64,000 nt of DNA from Anaeroplasmataceae bacterium (GTDB lineage Bacteria; Bacillota_I; Bacilli_A; Acholeplasmatales; Anaeroplasmataceae): positions 1-64,000 of the forward strand of contig JAIDZC010000019.1 in the NCBI GenBank assembly GCA_029057785.1, written 5' to 3'. Both the position numbers and the translations under genes were made by a program. Of the stretch, positions 29,530 through 40,717 are shown piece by piece. The notes under the pieces were generated by a model, which saw only the letters and a program-made list of their open reading frames with translations, was not told the origin of the DNA and did no database searches. How positions within the stretch are numbered: position 1 is the stretch's first letter; every line of letters starts with the position of its first letter.

Positions 29530-31455
29530 ATGGAAGAATTAAATACAAGAGCCAAACAAGTATTTAATTTGATGAAGAAGTATTCCTTACAAAACAACAT
29601 TAAAACTATGGGTAGTGAATTTTTGATTTTAGCGATGTATGAAACAGAGGATAGCTTATGCCATTTTCTCTTAGACGAATATGAAGTTACAAAAGAAGAA
29701 ATAGAAGAAAAAACGAAAGACATCTTTATATTGCGAAAAGATTTAGGAGAATATAATGCATCCTTAGAAGCAATCCTACATCAAGCAAAGCTCCTTGCGG
29801 GAGAAGGTAGTATCTCAGAGGAGCATTTATTTATGGCCGTTTTAATGAATAAAAATACAATTGCTTGTTCAATATTAGAAGCACTAGACTTAAGTATAGA
29901 AGAGCTTATTGAAGATGTTAAGGATATTTATGATTTTGATCATAATGATTCAAATGAGGTCTCTTTTGTTCGGAATATCACAAAGGAAGCTAAAAATGAT
30001 GAGCTGGACACCTTTATTGATCGCAGTGAGTATTTAAAAAGACTTGATGTTATATTACACAGAAAATATAAAAATAATCCATTGCTTATTGGTAATGCAG
30101 GTGTAGGTAAAACGGCGTTAGTTGAAGGGTATGCCAAAAAACTTGTTCAGGAAAAATCAGATGTTTCTGTTTTAGCATTAAATTTAACCTCTATGCTTGC
30201 AGGAACAAGATATCGTGGCGATTTTGAAGAACGTTTTGACAAATTTATTAAAGATATTGCCAGCAAGAAAAATGTGATTATTTTTATTGATGAAATCCAT
30301 ACCATTATTGGAGCGGCAACTACAGATGGGAATCTAGATGTGGCTAATATGCTAAAACCACTTCTTGCAAGAAATGGAATAAAATTAATAGGTGCAACAA
30401 CCTTAGAAGAGTATCACAAAACCATTGAAAAGGATAAAGCTTTAGCAAGAAGATTTCAAACTGTATTTGTAAGTGAACCTACCTTAGAAGAAACAAAGGA
30501 TATCCTTTATGGGTTACGTCCAGACTATGAAAAATATCATGATGTGAGGATTAGTGATACGGTATTAGATTATTTATTAACAGAATCTAATCGCTGCATC
30601 ATCCATAAATTTAGACCAGACAAATGTATTGATGTTTTAGATGATATGCTTTCCTTAGCTCACATTTTAAATAAGGATGAAGTAACAACAGATGATGTGG
30701 ATCAAACCATTCATACCTATTTGGGCAATAAACAAGCAACCGATAGTTATGCCCTTTCTTATGATGTGCTTGAAAAATATCGGTGGTTATATTTAAATCA
30801 TTTGTTAGATGAAAAGCCATTATTAAAATTAAAATATCAAGGTAGCAAAGATGGATTAGAAGCATTAATTACAGATTGTAAACAGATTTTCAACATTGGA
30901 CATGAAGCTGTTTTAAGTATAGATTTGAGTGGATATAAGGACTCTTTTATGCTTACCAGCCTTATTGGGGCCCCACCAGGATATATAGGTTATGAGGATG
31001 AGGGAATATTATCTAAGCATATTTTAGCTTATCCAAGTTCTATTCTTGTATTTAAGAACTTTAGCCAAGCCAGTGGGAATGTAAGCTCCTTTATTTCGAA
31101 TTTTATAAAAAGTGGATTTTTCACAGATCAAAAATCAAGATTTATACAACTTAACAATGTAATTGTCATCGTTGAGGGTATTTCAGAAAAGAAGAGTATG
31201 GGCTTTAATGAAAAGGTAATTGAAGAGGATTCTATCTTCGATGAATATATCACCAATGATCATTTGGTTTTATCTAATTTAAATGCAGTGTATGAAAAGG
31301 CACTTTCTCGATTAAACTATGAGATCTCCTTTGATTTTGATATAGATTCCTCTAATAAGAAAAAGGTCAATCGTTATTTATATGAATTTACCAAGAAAAA
31401 TAAAAAGGGAACCTATCAGATTCACAAGGAAGATATTTTGGATGGTTGGTTATAG
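29530..31455 (+). CDS. Clp/Hsp100-family AAA+ protein with intact D1 and degenerate D2
   Basis: ClpN-like repeats; D1 Walker A GNAGVGKT, Walker B [10 protein letters not shown], RRF. The D2 region aligns ([29 protein letters not shown]) but has no GPTGVGKT and no LLDEIEKA motif. Confidence 0.9.
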   Translation: [641 protein letters not shown]

Positions 31456-31475
31456 GCTAGCTTAAAGCTAGTCTT
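31453..31475 (+). terminator. Intrinsic terminator
   Basis: ggctagcttaaagctagtc followed by tttt. Confidence 0.55.
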
Positions 31476-31541
31476 TTATATTTTTTCTAGAAAATTTAAT
31501 AAAATGTGATAAAATAGTACTATAAGATGAGGTGCTAAATT

Positions 31542-32390
31542 ATGATACATATAATAACAGATTCTACAAACGATTTAGACGCTAAGACAATAGCGGAACA
31601 CAATATAGAGGTTTTACCTTTATATGTTAACTTTTCAGATGCTTCATATCAAGATGGTGTTGATATAACAACTCCTGAACTTTATAAGTTAGTTGAAGAA
31701 AAAAATGAGCTTCCTAAAACGGCAGCCATTCCTCAACAAACGTTTATTGATGTTTTTTCTAAATATGTAGAGGCAGGGGATGAAGTAATTTTTACAGGTA
31801 TTTCTAAACAGATGTCTAGAACCTATGAAAATGCTGTTTTAGCTGCAAGAGAAGTTGATGAAAGTAAAATCTTTATTGTGGATTCTATGAATTTATCTAC
31901 AGGAATTGGACTATTAGTTTTAAAGGCTTGTAAATATCGTGATGAGGGTAAGTTTGCGAAAGAGATTGCAGAGGCTTTGAATAAAGATAATAAGCGTGTA
32001 TTATCTCAATTTGCAATAGAGAGAATGGATTATCTTTATAAGGGCGGACGTTGTTCGGGAATGGCTAAAATTTTTGGTACACTTTTAAAAATTAAACCTA
32101 TTATTGCAGTAAGAGATGGAAAGATGCATGTAGCTAAAAAGCCACATGGAAAAATGAAGGTAGCTTTAGATATTATGATTGAACAACTGAAAGGAGATTT
32201 ATCTAGATTAGATAGAGATGTTGTTCTTATAACACATTCCTTAGCATTTGAATATTGTGATTATATTAAGTCAGAAATATCTAAGTTTTTAGGAGACATA
32301 CCAATTTTATGCACTGTTGCTGGCTGTGTAATATCTTCTCATTGTGGGCAAGGTACTATTGGTATCTTATATATGGTGAATGAAGAATGA
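31542..32390 (+). CDS. DegV family protein (fatty-acid binding)
   Basis: IHIITDSTNDLD, YQDGVDIT, MDYLYKGGRCSGMAK, LKIKPIIAV. Confidence 0.93.
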   Translation: MIHIITDSTNDLDAKTIAEHNIEVLPLYVNFSDASYQDGVDITTPELYKLVEEKNELPKTAAIPQQTFIDVFSKYVEAGDEVIFTGISKQMSRTYENAVLAAREVDESKIFIVDSMNLSTGIGLLVLKACKYRDEGKFAKEIAEALNKDNKRVLSQFAIERMDYLYKGGRCSGMAKIFGTLLKIKPIIAVRDGKMHVAKKPHGKMKVALDIMIEQLKGDLSRLDRDVVLITHSLAFEYCDYIKSEISKFLGDIPILCTVAGCVISSHCGQGTIGILYMVNEE

Positions 32391-32968
32391 AGATAGACGT
32401 TTTTGAAAAATGCCCAATACTAGAAAATGATACCTTTTTGATTCGTTTTATAGAACAAAAGGACGCAGAGAATTTATTAAAAGTTTATAGTGATAAGCTT
32501 GCGTTACCATTCTTTAATAGTGACAATTGTCATGGAAGTAATTTTTATATTACAAATATACAGGATATGGAAACCACAATCTTCTATTGGCTTAAGGAAT
32601 ATTATGAATATAAAGGCTTTGTGAGGTTCTCTATAGTCGATAAGAAAAGAAAACAAGTGATAGGAACTATAGAAATATTTAAAAGAATGGCAAAAGATTA
32701 CTTTAATGAATGTGGTTTATTAAGGGTAGATGTTGGAAGTTCTTTAGAAACCTCTGATATTTTGAAACCTATTTTCTCATTAGTTTCTATTCCATTTATG
32801 CAGTGGTTTGATTGTGATATGATTGCAACTAAAGCACCTATTTATGCAGTAGAAAGAATAAAAGCATTATCACAAGCTGGTTTTGTAAAATCAGACCAGC
32901 CATTAATAGGACATGATGGTACATATTATTATGACTATTGGGTATTGGGAAATAATTATAAATCATAA
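32387..32968 (+). CDS. GNAT-family N-acetyltransferase
   Basis: FLIRFIEQKDAENLLKVYSD, QVIGTIEIF and the GNAT-like C-terminal layout. Confidence 0.75.
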   Translation: MKIDVFEKCPILENDTFLIRFIEQKDAENLLKVYSDKLALPFFNSDNCHGSNFYITNIQDMETTIFYWLKEYYEYKGFVRFSIVDKKRKQVIGTIEIFKRMAKDYFNECGLLRVDVGSSLETSDILKPIFSLVSIPFMQWFDCDMIATKAPIYAVERIKALSQAGFVKSDQPLIGHDGTYYYDYWVLGNNYKS

Positions 32969-32987
32969 TCCACATTTGTGGATTTTT
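32967..32987 (+). terminator. Intrinsic terminator
   Basis: atccacatttgtggat plus T run. Confidence 0.7.
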
Positions 32988-33156
32988 TATTCAGTATAAT
33001 ATAGAAGTAAAATGGGCAAAACTATGAATGAAGATTAGGAAGCTTAAATAATTTATAGAATAAAGAGTTTGAATATGATAAAATATTTTTATCTGTTACT
33101 TGTGGTAATATTTTTGAAGAAAGGAAAAATTAGATTATTCTAATTGGACTAAACTT

Positions 33157-34368
33157 ATGGTTACAATATTGCGAAAGTTTTTTATAAAAAACTACAAAAA
33201 TACTAATGAAGAAAAAGTTAGAGAGGCTCATGGTAAGCTGGCTAGTGTGTTTGGTATAGTTTCTAATTTAGTCTTGTTTGGTATAAAACTATTTGCAGGT
33301 ATATTATCTGCTAGTATCTCAATTATTGCTGATAGTATAAATAACCTTTCTGATATGGGGTCATCCCTAATTACTTTGATAGGCTTTAAATTGGCTAGTG
33401 CCCCTGCAGATGAGGAACATCCTTATGGACACCAAAGAATAGAATATATTTCTGGGCTTGTAGTTTCTATTATTATTTTATTTGTGGGTGGAAGTTTATT
33501 AAAAACTTCTATTGAAAAAATGATTGGTTATACACCAACAACAGTTACAAATTCAGTCATTTATATTTCTATCGGGATATTGGCAACTTCCATATTGATT
33601 AAAATGTGGCAAGCATATTTTAATTATCGCATGGGTAAAATTATTAATTCCGTTGCGTTAAAGGCTACCAGCAAAGATAGTTTAAACGATTGTATTTCTA
33701 CATCTGCACTTTTGATTGGGAATATCGTTTTATTGTTTGTTAAGGATATGCCATTTAGTTTAGATGGACTTTTAGGTATCTTAGTTTCTTTATTTATTCT
33801 TATTTCAGGAATTAAATTAATTAAAGAAACGATAAATCCTTTGATTGGAGTTTCTACAAACGAAGAATTTGTGCAAAAAATTCTTCAAGTGATAAAAGAA
33901 GAATCCTTAGTGCTAGGATATCATGATCTTGTTTGTCATATGTATGGCCCAACCAAATGCTTTATGACTTTACATGTTGAGGTTGATGGTAATCTAAAAA
34001 TGATGGTGGTACATGAAGCAATAGATGATTTAGAACGTAAAGTGAGAGAACAATTTGGAGTAGAGCTTACAATACATATGGATCCTATTGAAATAGACAA
34101 CGAGATTACAAATGAATTAAGAAGAAGAGTAAAAGAAACCATAAAGGAGATTCATCCAAATCTTTCTATGCATGATTTTAGAGTAGTTTTAGGAGATACA
34201 CATACCAATCTTATATTTGATTTGGTTCGTCCTTATAAGTTTGAATATAGTGATGAGCAAATCCTTCGAATGCTGCAGGATAAATTTAAGGAAGGAGAGA
34301 CTAAGTATTATTTTGTTATAGATTTTGATTATTCTTTTAATGATAACAAAAATAATGAAGAATATTAG
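33157..34368 (+). CDS. Cation diffusion facilitator family transporter
   Basis: SIIADSINNLSDMGSSLI, DEEHPYGHQRIEYISGL, SKDSLNDCIST. Confidence 0.93.
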   Translation: MVTILRKFFIKNYKNTNEEKVREAHGKLASVFGIVSNLVLFGIKLFAGILSASISIIADSINNLSDMGSSLITLIGFKLASAPADEEHPYGHQRIEYISGLVVSIIILFVGGSLLKTSIEKMIGYTPTTVTNSVIYISIGILATSILIKMWQAYFNYRMGKIINSVALKATSKDSLNDCISTSALLIGNIVLLFVKDMPFSLDGLLGILVSLFILISGIKLIKETINPLIGVSTNEEFVQKILQVIKEESLVLGYHDLVCHMYGPTKCFMTLHVEVDGNLKMMVVHEAIDDLERKVREQFGVELTIHMDPIEIDNEITNELRRRVKETIKEIHPNLSMHDFRVVLGDTHTNLIFDLVRPYKFEYSDEQILRMLQDKFKEGETKYYFVIDFDYSFNDNKNNEEY

Positions 34369-34392
34369 TAATAAAATAATCGGGAGGGAAAA

Positions 34393-34917
34393 ATGCAAAA
34401 AAAATTATTTTTTATTTTCAGTGGACTATTTATTTTATTAGAAATCTTATTATTAGTAGTGGCTCTCACTACAAAAAACAGTAGAAATGTAGCGTTTGTA
34501 TTAAATGTTTTTATTGCTATTTCACTTTTTGGAATCTCTTTGTTTTTTCCGAATAAGTTGAATTTGGTTATTCGATATATTTGCTTGCTTGTTCTATGGG
34601 GTATTCATATGTCTATTGTAATAGGCACAAATTTGTGGGATAATTCATCCGTTGCTTCTATATTTACAGGCTTGTTTGCACAACATTTCATTTTAACAAT
34701 AGCAAGCATGATGCCTACAGAACGATTCAATATAAATAAGTATTTATTCTTTATAGAAGTGATTATTTGTTTTATTTCCCTGGCCATTTTCCCATTAGCT
34801 ATCCCATTAGCATTTTTTGCAGGAGATAAAATGGTTTTAGTAGTAACACTGGGAACTTTAACATTTATTGGAGAAATAGGAATAGTACTATTTAAGCAAT
34901 TAAAACTTGAAAATTGA
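34393..34917 (+). CDS. Hypothetical membrane protein
   Basis: 174 aa, multiple predicted TM segments, SD gggaggg. Confidence 0.7.
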   Translation: MQKKLFFIFSGLFILLEILLLVVALTTKNSRNVAFVLNVFIAISLFGISLFFPNKLNLVIRYICLLVLWGIHMSIVIGTNLWDNSSVASIFTGLFAQHFILTIASMMPTERFNINKYLFFIEVIICFISLAIFPLAIPLAFFAGDKMVLVVTLGTLTFIGEIGIVLFKQLKLEN

Positions 34918-34921
34918 TATT

Positions 34922-34960
34922 AAGCCCGTCTTACCGAAATGAGTAGGAGGGTTTTTTATT
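34922..34960 (+). terminator. Intrinsic terminator
   Basis: aagcccgtctta...taggagggtttttt stem and T run. Confidence 0.55.
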
Positions 34961-34996
34961 TTGCAGATAATAAATTTAAATAATTTAAAAAAGTTC

Positions 34997-35025
34997 TTGC
35001 AAAAGAAGCAATTTGGAGTTATAAT
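34997..35025 (+). promoter_or_regulatory. S10 operon promoter
   Basis: TTGCAA (34997-35002), 17-bp spacer, TATAAT (35020-35025). Confidence 0.65.
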
Positions 35026-35031
35026 TATAAA

Positions 35032-35163
35032 GCTTATCGAATAAGCATACTAGCTGTGAAGTGGGAGGTTGCCGACACACTGAAGAGCGTTGTCATTGCA
35101 ATGTATCGGGTTTTCCCATGGAGCAAGTCTATACAAAGATTATAGGCGAAAGGAGTTTAAAAA
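35032..35163 (+). promoter_or_regulatory. Putative structured 5' leader of the S10 operon
   Basis: About 130 nt between promoter and rpsJ, with pairable GUGGGA/UCCCAU and CCGA/UCGG elements. Confidence 0.4.
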
Positions 35164-35469
35164 ATGGCAAAATCAAAAATTAGAATTCGTTTAAAATCTT
35201 ATGATCACAGATTGTTAGATTTATCAGCAAAGAAGATTGTTGATAGCGTAAAGAAGACTGGTTCAAAGGTAAATGGTCCAGTACCTCTTCCAACTGAAAA
35301 GGAAATCTTTACAATCTTACGTTCACCTCACGTTAACAAGGATTCTCGTGAACAATTCGAACGTAGAACTCACAAGAGATTAATCGAAATTGTGGATCCA
35401 ACTCCACAAACAATTGATGCTTTAATGCATATTGATTTACCTTCTGGTATTGATATCGTATTAAAGTAA
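35164..35469 (+). CDS. rpsJ: 30S ribosomal protein S10
   Basis: Family sequence and position. Confidence 0.98.
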   Translation: MAKSKIRIRLKSYDHRLLDLSAKKIVDSVKKTGSKVNGPVPLPTEKEIFTILRSPHVNKDSREQFERRTHKRLIEIVDPTPQTIDALMHIDLPSGIDIVLK

Positions 35470-35505
35470 TAAAAAAACAATAAGAAAGAAAAGAGGAAAA
35501 TTTCA

Positions 35506-36147
35506 ATGGCTAAGGGAATCTTAGGTAGAAAATTGGGCATGACTCAAATTTTCGATGCAGCTGGAAATTTAATTCCAGTGACTATCATTGATGCAACTGC
35601 TAACGTTGTTCTTCAACAAAAGACAGTAGAAAATGATGGATATGTAGCTGTTCAAGTTGGTTTCTGCGATAAGAGAGAAAAATTATCAAATAAACCTGAA
35701 CAGGGCCACGTTGCAAAGGCTAACACTGCTCCTAAGCGCTTCATAAGAGAATTCCGTTTCTCAGAAGCACAAGGAAATGAGTTACTATCTTACAATGTAG
35801 GCCAAGAAATTAAGTGTGATATATTTGCTGCAGGTGATGTAGTAGACGTAACTGGTACTTCAAAGGGTAAAGGATTTGCTGGTACAATCAAGCGTTATAA
35901 TCATGCTCGTTTAAGAATGAGCCATGGTACATCTGCATGTCATCGTATCGTTGGTTCAATGGGTCCAATCAAAGGTAATATGAAGGGTAAGAAAATGCCT
36001 GGTCATATGGGACATGAAACCGTAACATTACAAAATTTAGTAATTGCTGCTGTAGATACAGAAAGAGACTTAATCTTAGTTCGTGGTAACGTACCAGGAC
36101 CTAAGAAGGGTTTAGTAATGATCAAGACAGCTGTAAAAGCTAATTAG
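35506..36147 (+). CDS. rplC: 50S ribosomal protein L3
   Basis: [23 protein letters not shown]. Confidence 0.98.
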   Translation: MAKGILGRKLGMTQIFDAAGNLIPVTIIDATANVVLQQKTVENDGYVAVQVGFCDKREKLSNKPEQGHVAKANTAPKRFIREFRFSEAQGNELLSYNVGQEIKCDIFAAGDVVDVTGTSKGKGFAGTIKRYNHARLRMSHGTSACHRIVGSMGPIKGNMKGKKMPGHMGHETVTLQNLVIAAVDTERDLILVRGNVPGPKKGLVMIKTAVKAN

Positions 36148-36161
36148 AAAGGAGATTTACT

Positions 36162-36791
36162 ATGCCAACTATAGCATTATTAAATCAATCTGGAGAAAAG
36201 GTTAAAAATATTAAGTTAAGCGATGAAATCTTCGGAATTGAACCTAATCGTCAAGTTGTATATGATGTAGTGAACTGCCAAAGAGCAGCTATGCGTCAAG
36301 GAACTCATGACACTAAGGGTCGTAGCGAAGTTCGTGGTGGTGGACGTAAGCCTTGGAGACAAAAGGGAACTGGACGTGCTCGTCAAGGATCTATCCGTGC
36401 TCCTCAATGGCGTGGCGGTGGTACAGTATTTGGACCAACACCAAGAAGCTATGCATTCAAGTTAAATAAGAAGGTTAAACAATTAGGTTTAAAATCAGTT
36501 TTATCTTATAAGGTAAAAGAAACTAAATTTGTTGCAGTAGATGCAATTAAATTTGAAGAAGCAAAAACTAAGAATTTCTTAAAGTTCTTAAGTGATATTA
36601 AGGTAGAGGGCAAGGCAATCGTAGTTTGCACTCGTGAAGAATTAACAGAACAAGCTATTTTATCTGCTAGAAATGTTCCTGGTGTATTCCTTACACCAGT
36701 AGATAACGCAAGCGTTTATGAAATCTTATGTTATGATAAGATGGTAGTAACTGCTGGTGCAATAGCTTACTATGAGGAGGAATTGAAGTAA
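36162..36791 (+). CDS. rplD: 50S ribosomal protein L4
   Basis: [29 protein letters not shown]. Confidence 0.98.
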   Translation: MPTIALLNQSGEKVKNIKLSDEIFGIEPNRQVVYDVVNCQRAAMRQGTHDTKGRSEVRGGGRKPWRQKGTGRARQGSIRAPQWRGGGTVFGPTPRSYAFKLNKKVKQLGLKSVLSYKVKETKFVAVDAIKFEEAKTKNFLKFLSDIKVEGKAIVVCTREELTEQAILSARNVPGVFLTPVDNASVYEILCYDKMVVTAGAIAYYEEELK

Positions 36792-36792
36792 T

Positions 36793-37080
36793 ATGACTAA
36801 AGCATTTGATATTATTCAAGGTCCAATCATTACTGAAAAGACAATGGCATTAAAAGAGCAATTCAATAAGTATACCTTCAAGGTAGCTAAGAGTGCTAAT
36901 AAGATTGAAATCAAAAATGCTGTTGAAGAAATATTCAAAGTAAAGGTTGAAAGCGTAAATACAATCAATGTATTACCTAAGCGTAAGAAGGTTGGTAAGT
37001 ATGAGGGATTTGCTCCTGCATACAAGAAAGCAATCTGCAAATTAGCTAAGGATAACAAGATTGACGCCTTCGAAATCTAA
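36793..37080 (+). CDS. rplW: 50S ribosomal protein L23
   Basis: [11 protein letters not shown]; position. Confidence 0.97.
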   Translation: MTKAFDIIQGPIITEKTMALKEQFNKYTFKVAKSANKIEIKNAVEEIFKVKVESVNTINVLPKRKKVGKYEGFAPAYKKAICKLAKDNKIDAFEI

Positions 37081-37099
37081 TTAGGAGGAAATTATTAAC

Positions 37100-37933
37100 A
37101 TGGCAGTTAGAAAATATAAGCCAACATCAAATGGTAGACGTAATATGTCTGTATTAACATTTGATGAAATCACAACAGATACTCCTGAAAAGTCATTATT
37201 AGCCCCTAAGCATAAGAAGGGTGGACGTAATAATTCAGGAAAGATTACCGTTCGTCATCAAGGTGGCGGAAATAAGCAAAAATATCGTATTATTGATTTC
37301 AAGAGAAATAAGGATGGAATTCCTGCAAAGGTTAAATCCATCGAATACGATCCAAACAGAAGTGCAAATATTGCATTATTAGTTTATGCAGATGGTGAAA
37401 AGAGATACATCCTAGCACCTAAAGGATTACAAGTTGGTGATACTTTACAATCTGGTAGTGGTGTAGATATTAAGCCAGGTAACGCATTAGTAATTAATGA
37501 AATTCCAGTAGGTAGCTTAATTCATAATATCGAATTACATCCTGGTAAGGGTGGACAATTAGCTCGTAGTGCTGGTGTATCTGCACAGATTTTAGGTCGT
37601 GTAGATAATTATGTATTAGTTCGTCTTGGAAGTGGTGAGGTTCGTAAGATTTTAGCTACTTGTAAGGCTACAATTGGTGAGGTTGGTAATGAATCTCATG
37701 AATTAGTTAGAATTGGTAAAGCAGGTAAGGCTCGCCATATGGGTTTACGTCCTGAGGTACGTGGTTCAGTTATGAACCCTAATGATCACCCACATGGTGG
37801 AGGTGAGGGTAAGTGTCCAATCGGCCGTCCTTCTCCAGTTACTCCATGGGGTAAGCCAGCACTTGGTTTAAAAACTCGTAATAAGAAAAAGGCTTCTACA
37901 AAACTTATCGTACGTAGAAGAAACGACAAATAA
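37100..37933 (+). CDS. rplB: 50S ribosomal protein L2
   Basis: [32 protein letters not shown]. Confidence 0.98.
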   Translation: MAVRKYKPTSNGRRNMSVLTFDEITTDTPEKSLLAPKHKKGGRNNSGKITVRHQGGGNKQKYRIIDFKRNKDGIPAKVKSIEYDPNRSANIALLVYADGEKRYILAPKGLQVGDTLQSGSGVDIKPGNALVINEIPVGSLIHNIELHPGKGGQLARSAGVSAQILGRVDNYVLVRLGSGEVRKILATCKATIGEVGNESHELVRIGKAGKARHMGLRPEVRGSVMNPNDHPHGGGEGKCPIGRPSPVTPWGKPALGLKTRNKKKASTKLIVRRRNDK

Positions 37934-37951
37934 TAAGGAGGAAATATTATT

Positions 37952-38230
37952 ATGGCTCGTTCAATTAAGAAAGGACCTTTTTGCGACGATCATTTAATGA
38001 AGAAGATTGAAGCACAAAAGGATAACCATGAGAAAAAAGTAATTCAAACTTGGTCTCGTAGATCAACAATATTCCCTGCATTTATCGGTTTTACCATTGC
38101 AGTTTATAACGGACGTGAGCATGTTCCTGTTTATGTTACAGAAGATATGGTAGGTCACAAATTAGGTGAATTTGCCCCTACAAGAACTTACCGCGGACAT
38201 GGCGCTGATGATAAGAAAGCAAAGAAATAG
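37952..38230 (+). CDS. rpsS: 30S ribosomal protein S19
   Basis: [20 protein letters not shown]. Confidence 0.98.
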   Translation: MARSIKKGPFCDDHLMKKIEAQKDNHEKKVIQTWSRRSTIFPAFIGFTIAVYNGREHVPVYVTEDMVGHKLGEFAPTRTYRGHGADDKKAKK

Positions 38231-38251
38231 TCTAAAGGAGAAGAATGAAAT

Positions 38252-38593
38252 ATGGAAGCAAAAGCAGTTGCTAGTACAATTCGTATCACTCCACGTAAGG
38301 CTCGTCTAGTTGTAGATTTAATCCGTAATAAGGATGTAGCTGAAGCAAAGGCTATCTTAAAGCTAACGAATAAGCAAGCTTGTGAAGTGGTATTAAAAGT
38401 TTTAAATTCTGCATGTGCTAATGCAGAACACAATTACAATATGGATTCTAGTAATCTATATGTTAAAACAGCATACGTTAATGACGGTATTCGTATGAAG
38501 AGAATGTTACCTCGTGCTAAAGGTAGAGGAGACGTTATCATCAAGAGAACTTGTCATATTACAGTTATCGTAGCTGAAAGAGAAAGCAAGTAA
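38252..38593 (+). CDS. rplV: 50S ribosomal protein L22
   Basis: Family sequence and position. Confidence 0.97.
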   Translation: MEAKAVASTIRITPRKARLVVDLIRNKDVAEAKAILKLTNKQACEVVLKVLNSACANAEHNYNMDSSNLYVKTAYVNDGIRMKRMLPRAKGRGDVIIKRTCHITVIVAERESK

Positions 38594-38605
38594 GGAGGAA
38601 ATCAC

Positions 38606-39349
38606 ATGGGTCAAAAAGTAAGTCCTACGGGTTTACGTGTTGGTATTAATCGTGATTGGGATGCCGCATGGTATGCTGGAAAGAATGATGTTGCAGATCT
38701 TTTAATTGAAGATTTAAAGATTCGCGACTATTTAAATAAGGTATATAAGAAGGCTGCGATTTCACGTGTTATTATTGAGCGTTTAAAAGGAACAAATAAA
38801 GATCGTGTTAAGATTACACTACACACAGGTAAGCCTGGTGTTGTTATTGGCCATGAGGCTGAAACTAAGAATAAGGTTGTTAAAGAATTAGTATTCATAA
38901 CAAAGAAAGAAATTATTTTAAATGTTGTAGAAATCAAAAAGCCTGAATTAGATGCAACATTAGTAGCAAAATCAATTGCTGAGCAGCTAGAGGCACGTGC
39001 TTCATTCCGCCGTGTTCAAAAGGTTGCTATTCAGAGAGCTTTAAAGGCTGGTGCTAAGGGTGCTAAGACATTAATTTCTGGTCGTCTAGGTGGCGCAGAA
39101 ATGGCACGTAGTGAAGGTTATAATGAAGGACAAGTTCCTCTACAAACTTTACGTGCTGATGTAGATTACGCTGTGGCAGAGGCTCATACTACTTATGGTA
39201 AGTTAGGTATTAAGGTTTGGATTTATAAGGGTGAAATTTTCGAGTTAGCTCCAAGAAGCTTAACAGAAAAGAAACCTGCTCGTCCAGCTAAGCCAGTAAA
39301 AAAACCAGCAGCTAAGGAAGCAAAAGAAAGCTCTAAAGGAGGTAAATAA
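38606..39349 (+). CDS. rpsC: 30S ribosomal protein S3
   Basis: [16 protein letters not shown] domain, [12 protein letters not shown]. Confidence 0.98.
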   Translation: MGQKVSPTGLRVGINRDWDAAWYAGKNDVADLLIEDLKIRDYLNKVYKKAAISRVIIERLKGTNKDRVKITLHTGKPGVVIGHEAETKNKVVKELVFITKKEIILNVVEIKKPELDATLVAKSIAEQLEARASFRRVQKVAIQRALKAGAKGAKTLISGRLGGAEMARSEGYNEGQVPLQTLRADVDYAVAEAHTTYGKLGIKVWIYKGEIFELAPRSLTEKKPARPAKPVKKPAAKEAKESSKGGK

Positions 39350-39351
39350 TT

Positions 39352-39774
39352 ATGTTAATACCTAAGAGAGTGAAATATCGTCGTCCTCATAGAGTTTATT
39401 ATAAGGGTAGAAAAGCAAAGGGTGGTACAGACATCGCATTCGGTGAATTCGGTTTACGTGCTACTGAAGGCTGTTGGTTGACCAACCATCAAATTGAGGC
39501 AGCCCGTGTTGCTATTACTCGTCATATGAACCGTCAAGGACAGGTATGGATTAAAGTATTCCCTCATCTATCTAAGACTAAGAAGCCTCTAGCAGTGCGT
39601 ATGGGTTCTGGTAAAGGTGCTCCTGAAACTTGGGTAGCTGTAGTTAAAGAAGGATTAATTTTATTTGAAGTTGCAGGTGTTCCTGAGGATGTTGCTCGTG
39701 AAGCTTTACGTTTAGCATCTCACAAGTTACCTTGTTCAACTAAAATTGTAAAAAAAGTAGGTGACGAGCAATAA
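39352..39774 (+). CDS. rplP: 50S ribosomal protein L16
   Basis: [29 protein letters not shown]. Confidence 0.98.
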   Translation: MLIPKRVKYRRPHRVYYKGRKAKGGTDIAFGEFGLRATEGCWLTNHQIEAARVAITRHMNRQGQVWIKVFPHLSKTKKPLAVRMGSGKGAPETWVAVVKEGLILFEVAGVPEDVAREALRLASHKLPCSTKIVKKVGDEQ

Positions 39775-40034
39775 TGAAAGCACAAGATATTCGTAAATTA
39801 ACAAAAGCACAAATCGAAAAGAAAATTGCTGAATTAAAAGAAGAATTATTCAATCTTAAGTTTCAAGCTGCTCTAGGCAATCTACAAAAGCCTGCTCGTA
39901 TGGGTGAAGTTAAAAGAGATATTGCTAGATTAAAGACTATCTTAACAGAAGGCTCTTATAATCTTGAGGAGGAAGCTCCTAAGAAGAAGACTCGTGCTAA
40001 GAAAACTGCCGATGCTAGCAATGGAGCAGAATAG
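39774..40034 (+). CDS. rpmC: 50S ribosomal protein L29
   Basis: [24 protein letters not shown]; overlaps rplP by 1 nt. Confidence 0.97.
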   Translation: MKAQDIRKLTKAQIEKKIAELKEELFNLKFQAALGNLQKPARMGEVKRDIARLKTILTEGSYNLEEEAPKKKTRAKKTADASNGAE

Positions 40035-40045
40035 GAGGAAACAGC

Positions 40046-40306
40046 ATGGAACGTAATAGTCGTAAATTTTTTACAGGAACTGTAGTTTCTGATAAAATGA
40101 ATAAAACAATCGTTGTAACTGTTGATACTTTTGGTGTAGCAAAGCTTTATAAGAAGCGTGTAAAGAAGTCACATAAGTTTCATGTTCATGATGAAAACAA
40201 CACAGCTAAGGTTGGAGATGTTGTAAGATTCATGGAAACTAGACCACTATCAAAAACTGTATGTTATACATTAGTTGAGGTAGTTAAGGCTAAGGAAACT
40301 ATTTAA
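40046..40306 (+). CDS. rpsQ: 30S ribosomal protein S17
   Basis: Family sequence and position. Confidence 0.97.
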   Translation: MERNSRKFFTGTVVSDKMNKTIVVTVDTFGVAKLYKKRVKKSHKFHVHDENNTAKVGDVVRFMETRPLSKTVCYTLVEVVKAKETI

Positions 40307-40333
40307 TATCGGGTCCTGAAAGGAGGTACTAAC

Positions 40334-40702
40334 ATGGTTCAACAAGAAACTAGATTAGCGGTTGCTGATAATAGCGGCGCTCGTGAATTATTAATTATTA
40401 AAGTATTAGGTGGAGCATTACATCGTTACGCAAATGTTGGTGACATTGTTGTTTGCTCTGTTAAAGCTGCAGCTCCAAATGGTGCTGTAAAAAAAGGTGA
40501 TGTTGTTAAGGCAGTTATTGTACGTACAAAGGCTGGCTTAAGAAGAAAAGATGGCTCATATATCAAGTTTGATGAAAATGCAGCTGTTATTATTCGTGAG
40601 GATAAGACCCCACGTGGAACTCGTATTTTCGGACCAGTTGCTAGAGAATTACGTGATAAGGATTATATGAAAATCATTTCTTTAGCACCCGAAGTACTAT
40701 AA
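40334..40702 (+). CDS. rplN: 50S ribosomal protein L14
   Basis: [20 protein letters not shown]. Confidence 0.98.
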   Translation: MVQQETRLAVADNSGARELLIIKVLGGALHRYANVGDIVVCSVKAAAPNGAVKKGDVVKAVIVRTKAGLRRKDGSYIKFDENAAVIIREDKTPRGTRIFGPVARELRDKDYMKIISLAPEVL

Positions 40703-40717
40703 GGAGGTGCACATTAA

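Noticed and set aside
30611-30865. 84-aa antisense ORF in the Clp-like gene
   Set aside because: Antisense to a coherent coding sequence; no domain.
32990-33156. Possible metal riboswitch upstream of the CDF transporter
   Set aside because: No recognisable yybP-ykoY, NiCo or czcD motif could be read; sequence is AT-rich without clear conserved helices.
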